Shown piece after piece: positions 1 to 8,312 of a stretch of 64,000 nucleotides of DNA. Origin of the DNA: SLNP01 sp964568875 (GTDB lineage Bacteria > Bacteroidota > Bacteroidia > Bacteroidales > VadinHA17); assembly GCA_964568875.1 (NCBI GenBank), contig CAZMSH010000019.1:3799-67798 (forward strand). The letters run 5' to 3'. The notes under the pieces were generated by a model. That model searched no databases. It was not told where the DNA came from and saw nothing but the letters and a program-made list of their open reading frames with translations. The stretch's first letter is position 1. Every line of letters begins with the position of its first letter. The position numbers were made by a program, and so were the translations under genes.

Positions 1-76
1 TCTACTCAAAGATAAGTCGGGAAGGAAGGGTTTTAATACTGGGATGTTTTAAATACCAGGTGGATGACATTTTCAA

Positions 77-670
77 CTAATCGGGGAAATATCGATTTTT
101 AACTGTTGAAAGATAGAATTCAGTAAGCATGGGATGCGACATTTCCGGAATAAAGAACAGCTTGCATTCCATCGACTGGTCAAGTACCATGAAATAAGGT
201 ATGTGGTATTTTTCAAAAGGAAGGTTTAGTTCTTCTTCTGTAAACGAATAGACAGGCTTTCCGTAATAACTGTCTTTTAGTCTTTCCGGAACCTGACTGA
301 CCAGAAATACTATCCGTTCATTTTGTTGGTAGTCAGGAAATACTTTCTTTACCATGCTAAGAGCAAAGTTAATACAGATGTTGCATGCATCGTCTGAAAA
401 TCTGAGAATTAGGATACCATCTCCAGCGATCTGTTTCAACCTGATTGTATCTGAAAAGCTCTTTCCTGCATATACAGTATGGTTGTCAATTGGCATTGAC
501 GCATTTGTATATGTGTTAAATAGTACTTCAAGTAAATAGAAGTTTATACCTTGTAGATTACCAATATGTACCTGGTTAAAGTCTGTGTTGTTTGGCCTTT
601 TGCATAAAGTCAGATTAAGTACTAGTGATAATAGTACGGAAGAAGTGATCAAAATTTTTTTACAATGCAT
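77..670 (-). CDS. Thioredoxin-like lipoprotein of the NVEALA/propeller locus
   Basis: 197 residues. The N-terminus is a lipoprotein signal (basic, hydrophobic stretch, Cys at about residue 23), so the protein should be anchored in the envelope. Residues 83-100 form a beta strand followed by a CNIC motif (Cys96, Cys99), the position of the redox CxxC in thioredoxin folds; the rest alternates strands and helices as expected. It is likely a periplasm-facing thiol-disulfide or thioredoxin-like protein. It is last in a minus-strand set with a propeller lipoprotein (171 bases away) and a Cys-rich exported peptide, so it may act on disulfides of those partners (inference). The usual cis-proline is not obvious, so redox activity is uncertain. 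Base composition is AT-rich, like its two neighbours. Confidence 0.7.
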   Translation of the reverse strand: MHCKKILITSSVLLSLVLNLTLCKRPNNTDFNQVHIGNLQGINFYLLEVLFNTYTNASMPIDNHTVYAGKSFSDTIRLKQIAGDGILILRFSDDACNICINFALSMVKKVFPDYQQNERIVFLVSQVPERLKDSYYGKPVYSFTEEELNLPFEKYHIPYFMVLDQSMECKLFFIPEMSHPMLTEFYLSTVKNRYFPD

Positions 671-841
671 GTGAGCTATAATTAGTAATATAGAAATAAA
701 GAGCTGAAATTAAGATATTTGATCGAAGAGCCATTCTTCTATTTTAGCCAAGGAACCGTCGATAAATGACAAATCGTGAATCAATATTATTAGTTATTGT
801 AATCCATTATAGCTTGACATTAAGTATAGGGCCATTGTGCC

Positions 842-2062
842 TCAATTTTTGACTTTCTCATTTAGCCTGTCAGCCAATTTATATCTGGAAATAACCATAT
901 TGTCTCCTGGTTTGACATCTTTTAAAATTTCAATCTGTTTCTCTGAGAGCAGGTTACTATATAGTTCTAGATGTGTACTGTCCATTGAGGAGATTCTCAG
1001 GCCGTCATTACCATCTATGTTGTTGAAAATTCTATAGAATGGGCCATCTGAATATCTATGCACAATATCAACCAAGTGATTTTTTTTATTGAATATCAAG
1101 CCATAACCTAATCCATTAAACAAATATGCTGACAAGACGATTTCAGAAAACTCATAGTAGCACAATATTGAGAAAGCTTTGTTATTAAGTTCATTGTAAT
1201 ATCTAATATAGAAATAGTCGTCTCTACCTTTAGGTATTTCTTCAGGTTCAATGCCGTACTTTCCAAAATTTATTATGTGATGGATTTTAAGATTGCAATC
1301 TGTAATGTCATAGATATTGTTATCGTAGGGTACTTGAAATAATGTTTTTCCATCAAAATGGGAAAAAGGAGATATATTCCCATATTTTGGGAACACATTG
1401 GTATTAGGTATTTTATCATAACTATAATCTCTTTTAATAACAGAGTCTCTATTCCTGGAATAAAAGGTCAGCTTCTGAAACTCAGAGGATGTGTAGAAAA
1501 CAATAGTATCTCTATTGATATTATGGAATCTGTGAGTAGCCCGAATGCCAATACTGATAGTCTCAATAAAGTCATATTCTTGTGAGTAGACAAATATCTT
1601 TCCGCGTGGATCAAGTATCTCAATGTTGCCTGTAAAATGGTTTATATTGAAGTCATATAGTTCCATATATTCACCGGGTCCCCTTCCTTTTTTTGTCAGA
1701 GTTCCGTTCAAGGTTCCGTCTTTATTGAATATCAATAAAGAGTTTTGTGCATCATCAAGTACGTAGTAATTTTCGTTATAGCATATGATCTTTCCAACAT
1801 TCTTAATAATTGCTTCTTCACTTGTCTCCAGTGGTATCAGCTCAATGTCAGAAAAATACTTATGGAATGGTATCTCTGCATGTTTAGTGGGGTTAATATC
1901 CAGGGTTATTGCCTCAATGCTGATATCTCTACAAATGTTTTCAGTTTTGTGTTTTCTATCTCCGCAACTAATCAGAGATAAATGAAGTACCAATGATATC
2001 AGAAAGATGCTTTTGGAAGATGTCATAATATAATTAATTATGAGGTACAAAATTTGTTTCAT
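842..2062 (-). CDS. Six-bladed beta-propeller lipoprotein
   Basis: 406 residues. The likely true start is the internal Met at about base 2026 (residue 13), because it gives a compact lipoprotein signal ending in LISC; the longer start adds an unneeded hydrophobic stretch. After the Cys comes the typical start of Bacteroidota six-bladed propeller proteins: a strand with 'LIPLET', 'YYVLDD', an 'IFNKDG' turn and the hallmark GRGPGEY loop near residue 140. These proteins have no established enzymatic role; members lie beside NVEALA peptides and thioredoxin-like proteins in Bacteroidales. The gene starts 41 bases after the NVEALA-like gene and should share its promoter. AT-rich (bases 1081-1140 hold 17 G/C of 60). 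Role inferred: surface or periplasmic scaffold or binder. Confidence 0.8.
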   Translation of the reverse strand: MKQILYLIINYIMTSSKSIFLISLVLHLSLISCGDRKHKTENICRDISIEAITLDINPTKHAEIPFHKYFSDIELIPLETSEEAIIKNVGKIICYNENYYVLDDAQNSLLIFNKDGTLNGTLTKKGRGPGEYMELYDFNINHFTGNIEILDPRGKIFVYSQEYDFIETISIGIRATHRFHNINRDTIVFYTSSEFQKLTFYSRNRDSVIKRDYSYDKIPNTNVFPKYGNISPFSHFDGKTLFQVPYDNNIYDITDCNLKIHHIINFGKYGIEPEEIPKGRDDYFYIRYYNELNNKAFSILCYYEFSEIVLSAYLFNGLGYGLIFNKKNHLVDIVHRYSDGPFYRIFNNIDGNDGLRISSMDSTHLELYSNLLSEKQIEILKDVKPGDNMVISRYKLADRLNEKVKN

Positions 2063-2103
2063 AAATTAAGAACCGCAATAACCAGTAGAAATGCTGTCAT
2101 AAA

Positions 2104-2448
2104 CTAGTATTCAGGATTGTAGATGTATTCCATTACCATAGAGTACAACATCCAATGAATCAGTCTGCATCTATCTACCGGATCACCTGTGTACACACAT
2201 TTCGCATAATACCCATAACTCGAGGAGAGGCCAACATATTCATCCGGATCTCCGATCAGGTTAGTTTCAAATCGCCAGCAGTAACCCCATGCCGTGGAGG
2301 AACAGGTAATGGTTACCTCTCCTAATGAACCTCCTTCTACCAGATCTTCATCTGGTTCCTGAGACATCAGAGAAGTCTCTGTAAACGGAGCAATCACCAA
2401 CAAGAATATTGTTGCGGTTACAATTGAAATGATTCTTTTTGTTTTCAT
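2104..2448 (-). CDS. NVEALA-like Cys-rich exported peptide precursor
   Basis: 114 residues. It has a basic start, a hydrophobic segment (residues 6-21), then an acidic linker with DLVEGG where NVEALA-family proteins carry their name-giving motif, followed by a TITC...GYC segment. Four Cys (49, 57, 84, 94) suggest two disulfides after export; a hydrophobic, aromatic tail closes the protein. It is longer than most NVEALA peptides and the motif is degenerate, so family membership is probable rather than certain. It is the first gene of the minus-strand operon with the propeller and thioredoxin-like lipoproteins and has its own consensus promoter. Function of the family is unknown; a secreted peptide or signal is inference. 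Confidence 0.6.
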   Translation of the reverse strand: MKTKRIISIVTATIFLLVIAPFTETSLMSQEPDEDLVEGGSLGEVTITCSSTAWGYCWRFETNLIGDPDEYVGLSSSYGYYAKCVYTGDPVDRCRLIHWMLYSMVMEYIYNPEY

Positions 2449-2488
2449 GAGTTATGCAGTTTTGTAAGACATTAAATTATTCCAGTAT

Positions 2489-2520
2489 CAAATTTAGAAA
2501 AACTTGTATTGATTGTCAAA
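2489..2520 (-). promoter_or_regulatory. Bacteroidota-type promoter of the NVEALA operon
   Basis: On the minus strand TTTG (2517-2520) is followed after 20 bases by TAAATTTG (2489-2496). This fits the -33 TTTG and -7 TAnnTTTG consensus of Bacteroidota primary-sigma promoters. The start of transcription would fall near 2482, about 35 bases before the NVEALA-like start codon. Confidence 0.65.
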
Positions 2521-2636
2521 AAAAAATTATAACTGGTTTATGTGCCGCTTTTTTGTTGGTTCATAAATACGCTAGTAACTTAGAGTAGTTCTTAGCTTTC
2601 TTCTTGATATTGAGAGGTATATTATTCCATTTGAAA

Positions 2637-2849
2637 TCAAGATTTTTTCTTTATGACGGAAGCCATTAATAGGTTATTTGTCACCAGATATGAATTGTAG
2701 ATTCTTATGAAGTCCTCCTTTTGCAGAATATTTTGCCAACAAATATGGCTGCGGCAGTATATTTTACTACTGCCATTTGTAAGGAAGAGTTCAATAAAAT
2801 TAGAATTAGCTCGAATATAGGATATCTGGCTCAGATCAGGTATAATAAG
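2637..2849 (-). pseudogene. Remnant of a LytTR DNA-binding domain
   Basis: An open frame of 70 codons with no start codon ends in TGA at 2637-2639 and is closed upstream by an in-frame TAA at 2850-2852. The translation has the order of conserved blocks of a LytTR domain: 'DLSQISYIRANSN', 'IELFLTNG', 'KIYCR', then 'FIRIYNSYLV' followed by Asn-rich residues, matching the usual 'FxRIHrSYlVN' block. The response-regulator receiver half is absent, so this is a truncated gene. The rest of the 2449-3070 gap shows no gene; a 7-base-stem hairpin lies inside the remnant (2753-2774). It sits directly upstream of the NVEALA operon on the same strand and may be its former regulator. Confidence 0.6.
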
Positions 2850-3070
2850 TTAAGTAGCGTATGATAAATATATACTAATGTTATTGATTAAAAATGTTTT
2901 GAAGGTATGAAAATATCGTGACTAACAATCACTTAACCAATGTAACAGGTTAATCCTTCCGAAACAAAATACCTGCTGCATATCTTTTGAAACTGTCATT
3001 AAGGTCGATAAGCTTTCAGCCGGAAGGTGCTGGGTAAATTTCCTTATCTTTGCAGTCATAATCGGGGACG

Positions 3071-4414
3071 GTGAGGATAACAGACAACCTTTCATACAGG
3101 AAGATATTTATTTTTTGGGCCCCCCTGGCCCTGACGTGGCTGATGATGGCGGCTGAACAGCCTTTTCTGGTGGCGGTGATCGCCCGACTCAGCGATGCCA
3201 AGTATAACCTCGCTGCCTTCGGTATAGCCTTCTCATTTGCCCTGATAATTGAGGCTCCCGTAATAATGCTTATGAGCGCTTCCACCGCGCTGGTAACAGA
3301 CAGACATGCATACCGTAAGCTGAAGCGCTTTACTGATATCCTGAATTTGTCTGTTGTGGCAGTCCAGCTGATCTTACTTATCCCCCCGGTATTCGATTTT
3401 ATAGTGCAGGACCTGATGGGAGTGCCTGATAATGTATCGCGACTGACCTACATTTCTTTGATACTGTTGTTGCCGTGGGCACCGGCAATAGGATACAGGA
3501 GATTCTACCAGGGGATTCTGATAAGAAACAACCTGACAGGCAGGGTTACCTACGGTACCGTAATACGGCTTTCTGTTATTGCTATAGCAGGTTATGGATT
3601 GTATCTGACAGGAACAGCCGGCGCCTATGTCGGCGCAGCAACTCTTTCAATAGCTGTATTTCTGGAGGCTATAGCATCATGGCTGATGGCCAGAAGTACA
3701 ATAAGGAGAATTATTAATGACGGCGACTTTCCTGTTGAAGATCCCCGCAGCAACAGCCATGGCGAAAAGATAGGATACCGGTTTATTGCCAGGTTTTATA
3801 CTCCGCTTGCACTGACATCGCTGCTGTCTCTGGGTGTAAATCCATTTGTGGTATTCTTCCTTGGCCGCAGTCACATGGCTGTTGAATCACTGGCAGTATT
3901 GCCGGTAGTCAACTCACTGGTCTTCATATTCAGAAGCATGGGCTTATCGTATCAGGAGGTGCTAATAGCCCTTGTCGGCGACCGTAAACAGAACTACCCC
4001 TCGCTTCGCAAGTTTGCAATTACAATGGGTCTTATAGTAACGGTTATTCCCGCAGTCATTGCATTTACACCGTTGGCAAATATCTGGTTCTTAAAGGTGT
4101 CGGGCCTGACGCCCGATCTTGCCGCTATCGCCTTCACACCACTTAAGCTTATGCTATTTCTCCCTGCATTGTCAGTGCTGCTGTCGTTCCAGCGGTCCAC
4201 CCTGGTGATTACCGGAAAAACAAGGCCAATCTCAATCGCCACAGGAATTGAACTCCTGGTGATTATTGGTGTCCTGCTTATCTGTGTAATTCCGTTCGGC
4301 ATGATCGGAGCCACAGCCGCTGCCATTGCATACACAGTAGGCAAGTCGGCATCTAATCTCTACCTTGCACCAAAGCAATTATCCACTGTAAGAAGCTGGC
4401 GCCTAAGCCTTTAA
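3071..4414 (+). CDS. MOP-superfamily (MATE/ANKH-like) membrane transporter
   Basis: 447 residues with about 12 hydrophobic segments in two halves split near residues 215-235 by a short polar loop, the architecture of MOP exporters (MATE, ANKH, MurJ). The first segment, with PLALTW then AEQPFL and an alanine/glycine-rich second helix, resembles ANKH-type proteins (a Pro-Leu helix followed by an EQ pair) more than classic MATE pumps; this is pattern recognition only. Substrate unknown; ANKH-like members move small anions such as phosphate or nucleotides, MATE members export drugs or peptides. GTG start at 3071; no upstream ATG fits. The radical SAM gene follows after 10 bases, so the two are probably co-transcribed. 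Confidence 0.75.
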   Translation: MRITDNLSYRKIFIFWAPLALTWLMMAAEQPFLVAVIARLSDAKYNLAAFGIAFSFALIIEAPVIMLMSASTALVTDRHAYRKLKRFTDILNLSVVAVQLILLIPPVFDFIVQDLMGVPDNVSRLTYISLILLLPWAPAIGYRRFYQGILIRNNLTGRVTYGTVIRLSVIAIAGYGLYLTGTAGAYVGAATLSIAVFLEAIASWLMARSTIRRIINDGDFPVEDPRSNSHGEKIGYRFIARFYTPLALTSLLSLGVNPFVVFFLGRSHMAVESLAVLPVVNSLVFIFRSMGLSYQEVLIALVGDRKQNYPSLRKFAITMGLIVTVIPAVIAFTPLANIWFLKVSGLTPDLAAIAFTPLKLMLFLPALSVLLSFQRSTLVITGKTRPISIATGIELLVIIGVLLICVIPFGMIGATAAAIAYTVGKSASNLYLAPKQLSTVRSWRLSL

Positions 4415-4424
4415 AGCAACCCTC

Positions 4425-5561
4425 GTGAGTTTAATGGAACCTATGGAATATCAGGCGTTTATCAAACCGGTCGGAGCGAACTGCAATCTGCGCTGCAACT
4501 ACTGCTATTATAACTCTTCGGTAAAAGATATTGGCGGAACCGGCGGCGCCATAATGAGTGAAGAGGTTCTGGAGGCATATGTAAAACTGAATATTGCAGC
4601 TGCCGGCTCAGGTCCGGTATTCTTTGCATGGCACGGAGGCGAACCGACACTGGCTGGTATTGACTTTTATCGCAAAGCCGTGGAATTGCAAAAGAGATAT
4701 CAACCTGACGGGATTGAAATCATAAACGGAATACAGACAAACGGAACCCTGGTTGACGATGAGTGGTGCAGGTTTCTGGCTGAAAACAGGTTTGCCGTGG
4801 GCATAAGCATTGACGGACAGGAAAACCTGCACAACAAAAACCGCAGAAGCCTCTCCGGCGAAGGTTCATTTGCTCCTGCTTCCGGTGGATTTCAAAGGCT
4901 TAAGGAATATGGACTTGAGCCTGAAATTCTATGTGTCGTCAGTTCCACAAATGCAGATTATCCTCTCGATGTCTACAGGTATTTCCGCGAACTGGGAGCA
5001 AGGTGGATGACCTTCCTGCCTCTGGTAATAAGAGACAATGATTCATATCACGGAGTGTTACCTCTATCAGTTGCCCCCCGCCGGTTTGGAGAATTCCTTT
5101 GTGCACTGTTCGATGAATGGGTTGAACACGATATAGGCTTGATAAAGATCCAGATAATCGAGGAAGCGACAAGGGTGGCCTTTAACCAGGAGCATACACT
5201 CTGCATCTTTAAAAAAGAATGCGGGGGTGTGCCGGTAATAGAGCTTAATGGTGATTTCTATTCATGCGACCATTATGTTAATGACGACCACCGCATTGGA
5301 AATATAATGGAGACACCGCTTGAGGGTCTTCTCTGTAGTGACCGGCAGAGAGCATTCGGCAAGGCAAAATGGACAACCCTACCCAGGTACTGCCTTGAAT
5401 GCGAGGTGCTCGATATGTGCAACGGCGAATGTCCGAAAAACAGGTTTATCACGGCCCCCTCAGGAGAACCCGGTCTCAATTACCTCTGTGAAGGCTACAG
5501 GCTGTTCTTCAATCACATGCGGCCCTTTGTGGATGCTGTCAGGTACGCCGGTAAACGGTAA
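4425..5561 (+). CDS. SPASM radical SAM protein, anaerobic sulfatase-maturase type
   Basis: 378 residues. The N-terminus reads 'IKPVGANCNLRCNYCYY': Cys20, Cys24 and Cys27 form the CxxxCxxC site for the SAM-binding 4Fe-4S cluster. The C-terminal third has the SPASM cysteines, including CDHYV after 'NGDFYS', then a CxxCxxxC-type run ending in GECPKNR, all typical of anaerobic sulfatase-maturating enzymes (anSME), which oxidise Cys or Ser of sulfatases to formylglycine. Length fits the family. GTG start at 4425, though the ATG codons at 4434 or 4443 would also fit. No sulfatase occurs in this window, so the substrate is elsewhere or different. The 3' end runs into a dispersed GC-rich repeat. Confidence 0.85.
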   Translation: MSLMEPMEYQAFIKPVGANCNLRCNYCYYNSSVKDIGGTGGAIMSEEVLEAYVKLNIAAAGSGPVFFAWHGGEPTLAGIDFYRKAVELQKRYQPDGIEIINGIQTNGTLVDDEWCRFLAENRFAVGISIDGQENLHNKNRRSLSGEGSFAPASGGFQRLKEYGLEPEILCVVSSTNADYPLDVYRYFRELGARWMTFLPLVIRDNDSYHGVLPLSVAPRRFGEFLCALFDEWVEHDIGLIKIQIIEEATRVAFNQEHTLCIFKKECGGVPVIELNGDFYSCDHYVNDDHRIGNIMETPLEGLLCSDRQRAFGKAKWTTLPRYCLECEVLDMCNGECPKNRFITAPSGEPGLNYLCEGYRLFFNHMRPFVDAVRYAGKR

Positions 5562-5574
5562 ACGGAACCGGGTC

Positions 5575-5593
5575 GCCGGGCGAGCTCACGACC
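5575..5593 (-). repeat. Dispersed GC-rich intergenic repeat, copy 1
   Basis: The minus strand carries the 19-base core GGTCGTGAGCTCGCCCGGC, identical to the copy at 37802-37820 and one base different from 7503-7521. On the minus strand the core is followed by a CGGTTC and a duplicated GTTTACC motif that overlaps the end of the preceding gene. It lies between two convergent genes. Confidence 0.65.
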
Positions 5594-5601
5594 ACATTCC
5601 T

Positions 5602-6453
5602 CTATTTAAGTTTATCCTTAAAGAAATTTACCGTACGTTCCCATGCAAGTTTGGCTGCCTCCTCGTTGTAGCGGCCCGGATTGGTATCGTTGTTGAAGGC
5701 ATGGCCGGTACCGGGATACATGAATATCTGATGTTCAATACCCGCCTTTTTCATTGCCTCCCTGAACCCTTCAATCCCGGCATTAATACGCTGATCGTTT
5801 TCAGCATAGTGCGCCATCACCGCAGCTTTTATTTTCGGAACATCTTCATCTGTGGGAACGCTGCCGTAATAGGGTACAGCAGCCTTTAATTCAGGAGCAT
5901 TTACAGCCACCTGGTTTGTCATGGCTCCTCCCCAGCAGAAACCGGTGCAGCCTACTTTGCCGTTTGAGAGCGGATGGGTCTGCAGGTATTTCACTGCAGC
6001 AACGAAGTTTTTGGTATGTGTCTCTCCCGGAATCTCGCGCAGCATTGTCATTCCCTGGTTCTGGTCCTCAGGGGTTCCACCGAGAGGCGAATTGCCATCT
6101 GGTGCAAGAGCCAGGAACCCCTCCTTTGCCATTCGGCGGTTTACATCCTGAATATGAGGGACAAGTCCGCGATTCTCATGGATTACAATTACAGCGGGAT
6201 ACTTCTTTTTCTCTTTTGGGTGCGACAGCAGTCCTTTCATCTCTCCGTCTTCCACAGGGTAGGTTATGAATTCGCTGATAATGTCGGCATCCTGCATAAG
6301 CTGGTCCGCAATATCACCCGCTCCTGAGGCCTGCAACAGGGAAAACGCTGCGGCAGTGCCGCCGGTCACCAGCACCAGCTTCTTCATGAACTCACGGCGG
6401 CCCAGGCTTCCGGTCCTGTAATCCGTGACTAATTTATCTACATTCATTTTCAT
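5602..6453 (-). CDS. Exported dienelactone hydrolase family protein
   Basis: 283 residues. A twin-arginine-like leader (RREFMKK, residues 19-25, then a hydrophobic Ala/Gly/Leu stretch) suggests Tat export. The alpha/beta-hydrolase core has the family's triad: Cys173 in GFCWGG, Asp220 in AENDQ and His251 in GTGHAF, with Glu93 in the HENRG loop that in dienelactone hydrolases holds the Cys. Predicted to hydrolyse lactones or esters; natural substrate unknown. The upstream pirin gene ends 12 bases before its start, so flavodoxin, pirin and this gene probably form one minus-strand unit. Confidence 0.88.
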   Translation of the reverse strand: MKMNVDKLVTDYRTGSLGRREFMKKLVLVTGGTAAAFSLLQASGAGDIADQLMQDADIISEFITYPVEDGEMKGLLSHPKEKKKYPAVIVIHENRGLVPHIQDVNRRMAKEGFLALAPDGNSPLGGTPEDQNQGMTMLREIPGETHTKNFVAAVKYLQTHPLSNGKVGCTGFCWGGAMTNQVAVNAPELKAAVPYYGSVPTDEDVPKIKAAVMAHYAENDQRINAGIEGFREAMKKAGIEHQIFMYPGTGHAFNNDTNPGRYNEEAAKLAWERTVNFFKDKLK

Positions 6454-6465
6454 GGTATTATGGTT

Positions 6466-7488
6466 TTATTGGTTCTTGGTTTCTGTTCTTCCATCAGCAT
6501 GTTTTGCAAATCTGCCTGCTGATCTGGGATGGACGTTGTCGTGGCGTGGCCAGGGCCATCCGCCGAATTGTGTTCTTCGGTAATCAGAAAACGCCTGCCT
6601 GATCTCTTCATCGGTGTTCATAACGAATGGTCCATATTGTACCACCGGTTCTCCGATCGGTATAGCCTGAAGTACCAGCATTTCACTTTCGGAGGTTCCG
6701 TTAACAACTTCCTGTGGTATGTCGCACCTCAGCCGCAGTGACACGGAATTTGAAAGTCTGGTTCCCGCAATGGATATATTATTGCCCCTGAAAAAATATA
6801 CGGTGCGTTGCACTCTGGCTGGTGCAGCCGGCATTGTCCATTCCGCCCCTGGTTCCATCTTAACTGTCCAGATACCTACTTCGTTAGAGGCATCAGCAGC
6901 CCAGGAGTCGGGTGCTGGGGGAGGTGCCGTGACACCGTCTATGCTTCCGGCGACTATTTTTATTGTGGTTGTTTTGCCATGGTTGTCAGTGGCTTTGACT
7001 TCAGGTATTGTCTCACCCCACAGCATTGCAAAGTGCGGATTGACCATCTTGTTGCGGCGCGGCAGATTAAGCCATACCTGAAAGAGTTCGACATGGTTAT
7101 CACTGTCGCTGTTTACCAGTGGAAACATTTCGCAGTGCTGTATGCCTCCTCCGGCAGTCATCCACTGCACGTCACCATTCCCGTAGCGGCCTGCAGCACC
7201 AAGAGAATCGCTGTGATCGACGAAACCGCTCCTGACTATGGTAACTGTCTCAAAGCCGCGGTGAGGATGAACCGGGAAGCCCGGCACCTTATCACCATGG
7301 TACATTCGCCAGCCGTCTTTCACCGTAAAGTCGCTGCCTATATTGCGACCCCGCAGGAGGGCAGGGTCCGGACCCATTTCATCGTTACCCCTGGGGTAGA
7401 AATCGTTGTGATGGACACAGAAAATAAACGGGTCGTAGGTGTCCCAGTAGAATCCAAGGCTTCGGATGGATGTGATGTTTTCTTTCAT
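6466..7488 (-). CDS. Pirin family protein
   Basis: 340 residues with a bicupin pirin fold. The N-terminal cupin holds the metal site: His74 and His76 in FPVHPHRGFE, His118 and Glu120 in GGGIQHCEM. Bacterial pirins bind iron or other metals; some act as quercetin dioxygenases or regulators, but the cellular role here cannot be told. It lies between a flavodoxin and an exported hydrolase on the same strand, suggesting stress or redox-linked metabolism (inference). Somewhat longer than typical pirins because of an extended N-terminus. The 103-base gap upstream of it contains a dispersed repeat. Confidence 0.9.
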   Translation of the reverse strand: MKENITSIRSLGFYWDTYDPFIFCVHHNDFYPRGNDEMGPDPALLRGRNIGSDFTVKDGWRMYHGDKVPGFPVHPHRGFETVTIVRSGFVDHSDSLGAAGRYGNGDVQWMTAGGGIQHCEMFPLVNSDSDNHVELFQVWLNLPRRNKMVNPHFAMLWGETIPEVKATDNHGKTTTIKIVAGSIDGVTAPPPAPDSWAADASNEVGIWTVKMEPGAEWTMPAAPARVQRTVYFFRGNNISIAGTRLSNSVSLRLRCDIPQEVVNGTSESEMLVLQAIPIGEPVVQYGPFVMNTDEEIRQAFSDYRRTQFGGWPWPRHDNVHPRSAGRFAKHADGRTETKNQ

Positions 7489-7492
7489 TTTT

Positions 7493-7590
7493 TACTCCCT
7501 TCGGTCGTGAACTCGCCCGGCAAGCAGGGCTCGGTTCAGGTTTGCTATCATTTGGTCGCGAGCTTGCTTCGCTCGGTTCAGGTATCGGGA
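7493..7590 (+). repeat. Dispersed GC-rich intergenic repeat, copy 2
   Basis: Contains ACTCCCTTCGGTCGTGAACT (from about 7494) and the core at 7503-7521 (one base different from copies 1 and 3), then CTCGGTTCAGGT. A second, shorter version follows (GGTCGCGAGCTT, then CTCGGTTCAGGT), so this copy is an imperfect two-unit tandem. It fills the gap between the flavodoxin and pirin genes. Confidence 0.65.
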
Positions 7591-7591
7591 T

Positions 7592-8065
7592 TTAAGCATG
7601 GCAGGCGAGTTTTGCCCAGGCAGTTGCCCTGGCGGCCTCTCCATCTTTTAACTGACCTTCATTGGCTTCAACAAAGAATCCCTCAGGAGGCAGTACAAGA
7701 ATACCTCCCTTCTTTCTGAGTTTTTCAGCTATCGGGTTGGCGGCATAGCCGCCGGTATCGGAAAGGAATCGCATAAATTTCTTTCTCGTATCCTCTGCAG
7801 CTATCCTGGTATCAAATGCTGCAACCGCAATATCGGTTATTGCACTTTCAGGTATTGAATCAAGGAACCTTACTATAGCGGGTGTCGGCTTATAGCTTAG
7901 TGTAGGAGAACCTACAATCAGAAGCGACAGTCCTGAGAGTCTTTCCGGATCAGCATTACTGACATGCAGAACCTCAGCACTGCACTTTTCAATACCAAGG
8001 GCAATTGCCCGGGCCAGTTTCTCTGTATCGCCGGAAACAGTATCGTATACAATCAATGCCTTCAT
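7592..8065 (-). CDS. Flavodoxin family protein
   Basis: 157 residues, the size of a short-chain flavodoxin. The N-terminal beta strand and phosphate loop (LIVYDTVSGDTEKLA, residues 4-18) bind FMN phosphate; 'LIVGSPTLSYKPTP' near residues 49-62 is the second FMN loop, where 'GSPTY' is usual. The third loop near residue 84 (AAFDTR) is shortened. Predicted one-electron carrier or FMN-dependent oxidoreductase in the cytoplasm. It heads the flavodoxin, pirin, hydrolase set. The 247-base stretch to the nuclease gene (8066-8312) shows no gene. Confidence 0.85.
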   Translation of the reverse strand: MKALIVYDTVSGDTEKLARAIALGIEKCSAEVLHVSNADPERLSGLSLLIVGSPTLSYKPTPAIVRFLDSIPESAITDIAVAAFDTRIAAEDTRKKFMRFLSDTGGYAANPIAEKLRKKGGILVLPPEGFFVEANEGQLKDGEAARATAWAKLACHA

Positions 8066-8312
8066 ATCACTCCTGCAATTAAAGATTCACCAAAATCTAC
8101 CGGTCCCTGCCATATCTGATTCAAGGCACAGGAGCAATTAACAGTTATAAAGATAAACAAAGTAACCTGAAAACCAAGTTGTCTACATGTCTAATAAGAC
8201 TGACAAATCAACCTCATGCTTATATGATCTTATTTTATCTGGCAGATTTATTATTGAACCGGCATATAATTGACATGCTGATTTATTCTATTTTTGTCAC
8301 AGATTTACTCTG

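Noticed and set aside
3016..3285. Minus-strand frame of 89 residues
   Set aside because: Overlaps the start of the MOP transporter in antisense and has no domain; composition follows the true gene.
4425..5561. Peptide-modifying RiPP enzyme as the main call
   Set aside because: The Cys pattern and 'GECPKNR' end fit sulfatase maturases better; the RiPP idea is kept only as a hypothesis.
6808..7719. 303-residue plus-strand frame across pirin
   Set aside because: Antisense to pirin and flavodoxin, both of which have complete catalytic or cofactor motifs.
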